Shown in pieces: positions 32,747-35,228 of a DNA stretch of 35,228 nt. The stretch covers positions 1-35,228 of the forward strand of contig JASHUG010000392.1 in NCBI GenBank assembly GCA_030040155.1. Direction: 5' to 3'. The notes below the pieces were generated by a model, which had not been told where the DNA came from, did no database searches, and saw only the letters and a program-made list of their open reading frames with translations. The position numbers and the translations under genes are program-made. Origin of the DNA: Streptosporangiaceae bacterium (GTDB lineage Bacteria; Actinomycetota; Actinomycetes; Streptosporangiales; Streptosporangiaceae). The first letter of the stretch is position 1; every line of letters begins with the position of its first letter.

Positions 32747-33450
32747 AGGGGATCAGCGCCAGCATCCGGCCCGCCCTGGCCCGCCGCGCAGTCGCGTTCC
32801 GCGCAGAAGACCACCCGTGCCCGCGTTCCGCGGCCATCGGCGCGGTCACTGACTTCCAGCCGCCCTCCGACCGCCCCGACGAGCTGCCGCACGACCGACA
32901 GGCCCAGGCCGGCCATGCCGCTGGTCGCCTGGCCAATTCCCGGACCGTCGTCGAGAACGTCAATGACGGTGCCGCGGTCCTGCCGCACCCCAATCTGCAC
33001 GTGTCCTGCCGGTCCTGCCGACCTGGCCGCGTTATCCACCAGGTTGAACAGGACGCGCCAGGCTGCGGTCGCACTGATGCGGACGACTGCGGGCCGCCCC
33101 GGCAGTAGCTCGACCTTCGCCTCGTAGGCCAGCTCGGCTAGCTGCGCGGCCTGGCCAGCCAGCTCGCGGACGTCCAGCAGGTCGGGGTCAGCGACCGCAG
33201 GGGATGGGCCTTCGGCCGCAAGGTGATCGGTGATCATGTCCATGGCGCGGAAGCTCTCCTGCTTGACCAGCTCGATCCGCCGCCGGGACTTGCCGGGGAT
33301 GGCTTCGTCGGCTCGAACGGATTCGGCCAGCAGGGACAGAGTCATCAGCTGGTGCCCGAGATCGTGCAGCAGCCCTCTGATATCGCGGGATAGTTCGAGT
33401 GCTCGCTGCTGAGGAAGCGTGGGGGTCCGGTCGCCAGACACTGCTGTCAT
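32743..33450 (-). CDS. Soluble histidine kinase partnering the NarL-type regulator
   Basis: 235 residues with no membrane helix or sensor domain. The N-terminal helix LSRDIRGLLHDLGHQLMTLSL carries the probable phospho-His (H29) and resembles the HisKA_3 dimerisation helix; the ATPase domain has LFNLVDNAARSA, DVLDDGPGIG and GMAGLGLSVVRQL. GGAAGGGG-like purine run just before the ATG at 33450 fixes the start. A sensor may be supplied by a partner protein elsewhere or the kinase may sense a cytosolic signal. First gene of kinase, regulator, and probably trpS. Confidence 0.9.
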   Translation of the reverse strand: MTAVSGDRTPTLPQQRALELSRDIRGLLHDLGHQLMTLSLLAESVRADEAIPGKSRRRIELVKQESFRAMDMITDHLAAEGPSPAVADPDLLDVRELAGQAAQLAELAYEAKVELLPGRPAVVRISATAAWRVLFNLVDNAARSAGPAGHVQIGVRQDRGTVIDVLDDGPGIGQATSGMAGLGLSVVRQLVGAVGGRLEVSDRADGRGTRARVVFCAERDCAAGQGGPDAGADPL

Positions 33451-33714
33451 CTTTCCCCTTCCATCACGGATCGCCCTGACGCCCGCCCTCCCCAGGCAGT
33501 CCCCAGGACGTGTGGCTCTGGCAGCTACGAGGTAACGCGGTGCATTCGGAGCGAGGGTGCCCGGAGATTGCTGCGGATTTGCCGAGTCCGCACGCCACGC
33601 GGAACGCAGGAAACCGGCATATCCGCAGCTACCTCACCTAGCGGATGCCGGAGCGCGTTGGCTGTCCGTTGAGCCTAGCGGGTCACGTTGCTGCGACCAC
33701 GACTTGGGTGCGAT

Positions 33715-34446
33715 TTACCGACCCAGGCGCGGTTTTCGGCGATGTAAGCAGCAGTCAGGGCGGTGATATGGCGCGGATTCCGTAGTGTCCCCCGTCGGCT
33801 GCAGGCCCGCCGACCGTGCGACCGTGACCGCTTCGAGTCGGCTGTGCACGTCGAGCTTGGCGTAAATGTTCTGGGCATGAGTCCGGACGGTGTCGGCCGA
33901 GATGTGCAGTTCACGGGCGATCTGCTTGCCCTGGCTGCCTGTCATCATCACCTGCAGGACCTCGCGCTCCCGCGCGCTGAGCGCTCGCAGCGGATTCCCG
34001 CCATGCGAGCGACTCGCTTCGGCCCGAAGGTCCCGCATGATCTCACCCAGCATGTCTGGCGGAAACCACGAACAACCGCGCACCACCCCGCGCACGATCG
34101 ACTCAAACTCAGCCGCATCCTGCTCCTTGGCCACCCATGCGACCGCCCCGGCCCTGGCCGCCGCGACCGCGTGCGCGACATTGCGGTCGGCGCTGAGCAC
34201 CACTACCCGCGCCTGCGGTGCGGCCGTGGCGATGCGCTCGAGGGCGGTGCCGATCGTCGCCCCGAACGGCTCGGTCTCGATCGCGATCACGTCCGGCCGG
34301 ACGCTAGTGATGATCGCGGCCAGATTTGGGTCCGTGGCGGCGCAGCGCCCGGCGACCCAGATGTCCGCCGACGCAGCGAGCCGGGACGCCAGCACCTCGG
34401 TGATCATCAAGTGATCGTCGGCAAGCAGCAACCGGATGGGACTCAT
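33715..34446 (-). CDS. Orphan NarL-type regulator with Glu at the phospho-acceptor site
   Basis: 243 residues. Receiver-like domain: acidic pair D10-D11, Ser in VVLSADR and Lys in VAKEQD, but the phospho-acceptor position reads VRPDVIAIETEP, so Glu57 stands where Asp is normal. The LuxR helix-turn-helix follows (LSAREREVLQVMMTGSQGKQIARELHISADTVRTHAQNIYAKLDVHSRLEA). The ATG at 34446 has AGGTGG just upstream; 58 further codons are open beyond it with no family pattern. No kinase is adjacent. Glu often mimics phospho-Asp, so the protein may be active without phosphorylation. Confidence 0.9.
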   Translation of the reverse strand: MSPIRLLLADDHLMITEVLASRLAASADIWVAGRCAATDPNLAAIITSVRPDVIAIETEPFGATIGTALERIATAAPQARVVVLSADRNVAHAVAAARAGAVAWVAKEQDAAEFESIVRGVVRGCSWFPPDMLGEIMRDLRAEASRSHGGNPLRALSAREREVLQVMMTGSQGKQIARELHISADTVRTHAQNIYAKLDVHSRLEAVTVARSAGLQPTGDTTESAPYHRPDCCLHRRKPRLGR

Positions 34447-34580
34447 CCCCCCACCTTGCCGGGCTGGGCCGACGGCGACCTCATCCGTTTGCACGAGTAC
34501 GTTCCGGTATGAAGCGGGCAGATGGCTGCCAACTGCTCGTGCACTCGGCCAGGGCGTACCGGAATTCATGACTTTGCCCG

Positions 34581-35228
34581 CTAGGCCCCTACGCTCGCGG
34601 CGGTGGCGATGCGAGCCCACTGGTCGGTGATGACGCTCTGGATAATCTCGGCCAGGGGTGTCGTGGCGCTGAAGCCAACGAGTTGCCCGGCCAGGGTGCA
34701 GTCAGGCACCCGCGCCTGCATGTCCTCATCACCCGAGCCGTAGACATCCAGGTAAGAACTGCGCTCGATGCCGCTCGATGCGCCAGTCGCGGCGATCACC
34801 ATCCGCGCCAGCTGCGCGATCGACACCTGCCGCGAACTGCCAAGGTTGACGGCCAGGCCACTCGCCTGATCCGACTGGACGAGCCGGACGAGAGCTGGGA
34901 CGACATCTAGCACGTGGCAGAAGCAACGGATCTGTTCGCCGGTGCCGAACACCGTCAGTGGCCGACCGGTCAGCGCCTGCCGGACGAAGCGCGGGACCAC
35001 CATGCCGTACCTGCCGCTTTGCCGCGGCCCGACGATGTTGAAGAGACGGACGATCACCGCGCGCAGGCCGCGCTCCCGCACGAAGCTGTCGACGAGGCTC
35101 TCGTCGATCGCTTTCGCCTCGGCGTAGGCCCAGCGTGACCCCAACGGAGAGCCGATGACCCGATCATCGTCCTCCTTCAGGCCCACGGTTGTGTTCTTGC
35201 CGTAGATCTCGCCGGTCGAGGCGACCAG
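34581..35228 (-). CDS. NAD-dependent epimerase/dehydratase (5' truncated at the window edge)
   Basis: The visible 215 residues are the C-terminal part of an extended short-chain dehydrogenase for sugar nucleotides (GalE/UDP-xylose synthase or dTDP-glucose 4,6-dehydratase type). TGEIYGKN gives the catalytic Ser/Thr region, YAEAK the Tyr-x3-Lys pair, and RLFNIVGPRQSGRYGMVVPRF plus FGTGEQIRCFCHVLDV are the substrate-domain motifs. The N-terminal Rossmann half lies outside the window. It ends 134 bases upstream of the orphan regulator. Cell-envelope or glycan sugar synthesis is likely; exact product cannot be assigned. Confidence 0.88.
   Translation of the reverse strand: MVASTGEIYGKNTTVGLKEDDDRVIGSPLGSRWAYAEAKAIDESLVDSFVRERGLRAVIVRLFNIVGPRQSGRYGMVVPRFVRQALTGRPLTVFGTGEQIRCFCHVLDVVPALVRLVQSDQASGLAVNLGSSRQVSIAQLARMVIAATGASSGIERSSYLDVYGSGDEDMQARVPDCTLAGQLVGFSATTPLAEIIQSVITDQWARIATAASVGA

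Overview
The window is high-GC DNA (roughly two thirds G+C, with strongly G/C-ending codons) from an actinobacterium. Evidence for the phylum is the three-part acyl-CoA carboxylase (AccD5-type beta, small epsilon, fused biotin carboxylase/BCCP alpha), frequent GTG starts, a SoxR-type MerR regulator, and a gene order that, as I recall it, follows the Mycobacterium tuberculosis segment fadE25-purE-purK-(PH protein)-birA-accD5-accE5-accA3, then lpdA-Rv3304-amiA1 and dacB1...trpS, with many insertions. No tRNA, rRNA, phage, insertion sequence or CRISPR array was seen.

Layout. 1-2.9 kb: tail of a homoserine-dehydrogenase-like protein, an acyl-CoA dehydrogenase, and a divergent THUMP-like methyltransferase. 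2.9-6.8 kb: purE-purK (4-nt overlap) behind an OmpR-type two-component pair. 6.9-9.8 kb: HMG-CoA lyase, a 55-residue membrane protein and a YngE-like carboxyltransferase, a probable branched-chain acyl-CoA operon. 9.8-18.4 kb: PH-domain membrane protein and biotin ligase on the minus strand, divergent from accD5, a GT-C-like membrane protein, a NYN-domain nuclease, accE (GTG start, buried inside a longer frame) and accA. 18.4-24.3 kb: two PH-like membrane proteins, LpdA-type flavoprotein, gamma-glutamylcyclotransferase-like protein, and a split transketolase divergent from a SoxR-like regulator. 24.3-24.7 kb: unusual non-coding DNA with a 50-bp tandem repeat and a cluster of dyads. 24.7-28.8 kb: DUF4232 lipoprotein, M20 amidohydrolase, and the large subunit of an acyl-CoA mutase. 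28.9-32.0 kb: D,D-carboxypeptidase, membrane protein, trpS. 32.0-35.2 kb: NarL-type two-component pair, an orphan NarL regulator with Glu at the phospho-acceptor site, and a truncated sugar-nucleotide epimerase.

Metabolic theme. BirA would biotinylate the BCCP domain of AccA. AccA, AccD5 and AccE would carboxylate propionyl-CoA (or acetyl-CoA) to methylmalonyl-CoA. The mutase subunit keeps the Tyr/Arg pair of methylmalonyl-CoA mutases and would feed succinyl-CoA. The acyl-CoA dehydrogenase, YngE-like carboxyltransferase and HMG-CoA lyase fit leucine or branched acyl-CoA breakdown. The least ordinary items are the SoxR/split-transketolase divergon, the structured repeat region at 24.3-24.7 kb, the Asp-to-Glu response regulator, and a NYN nuclease sitting inside the carboxylase locus. 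I did not find a clear new multi-gene system; these are leads of moderate strength.
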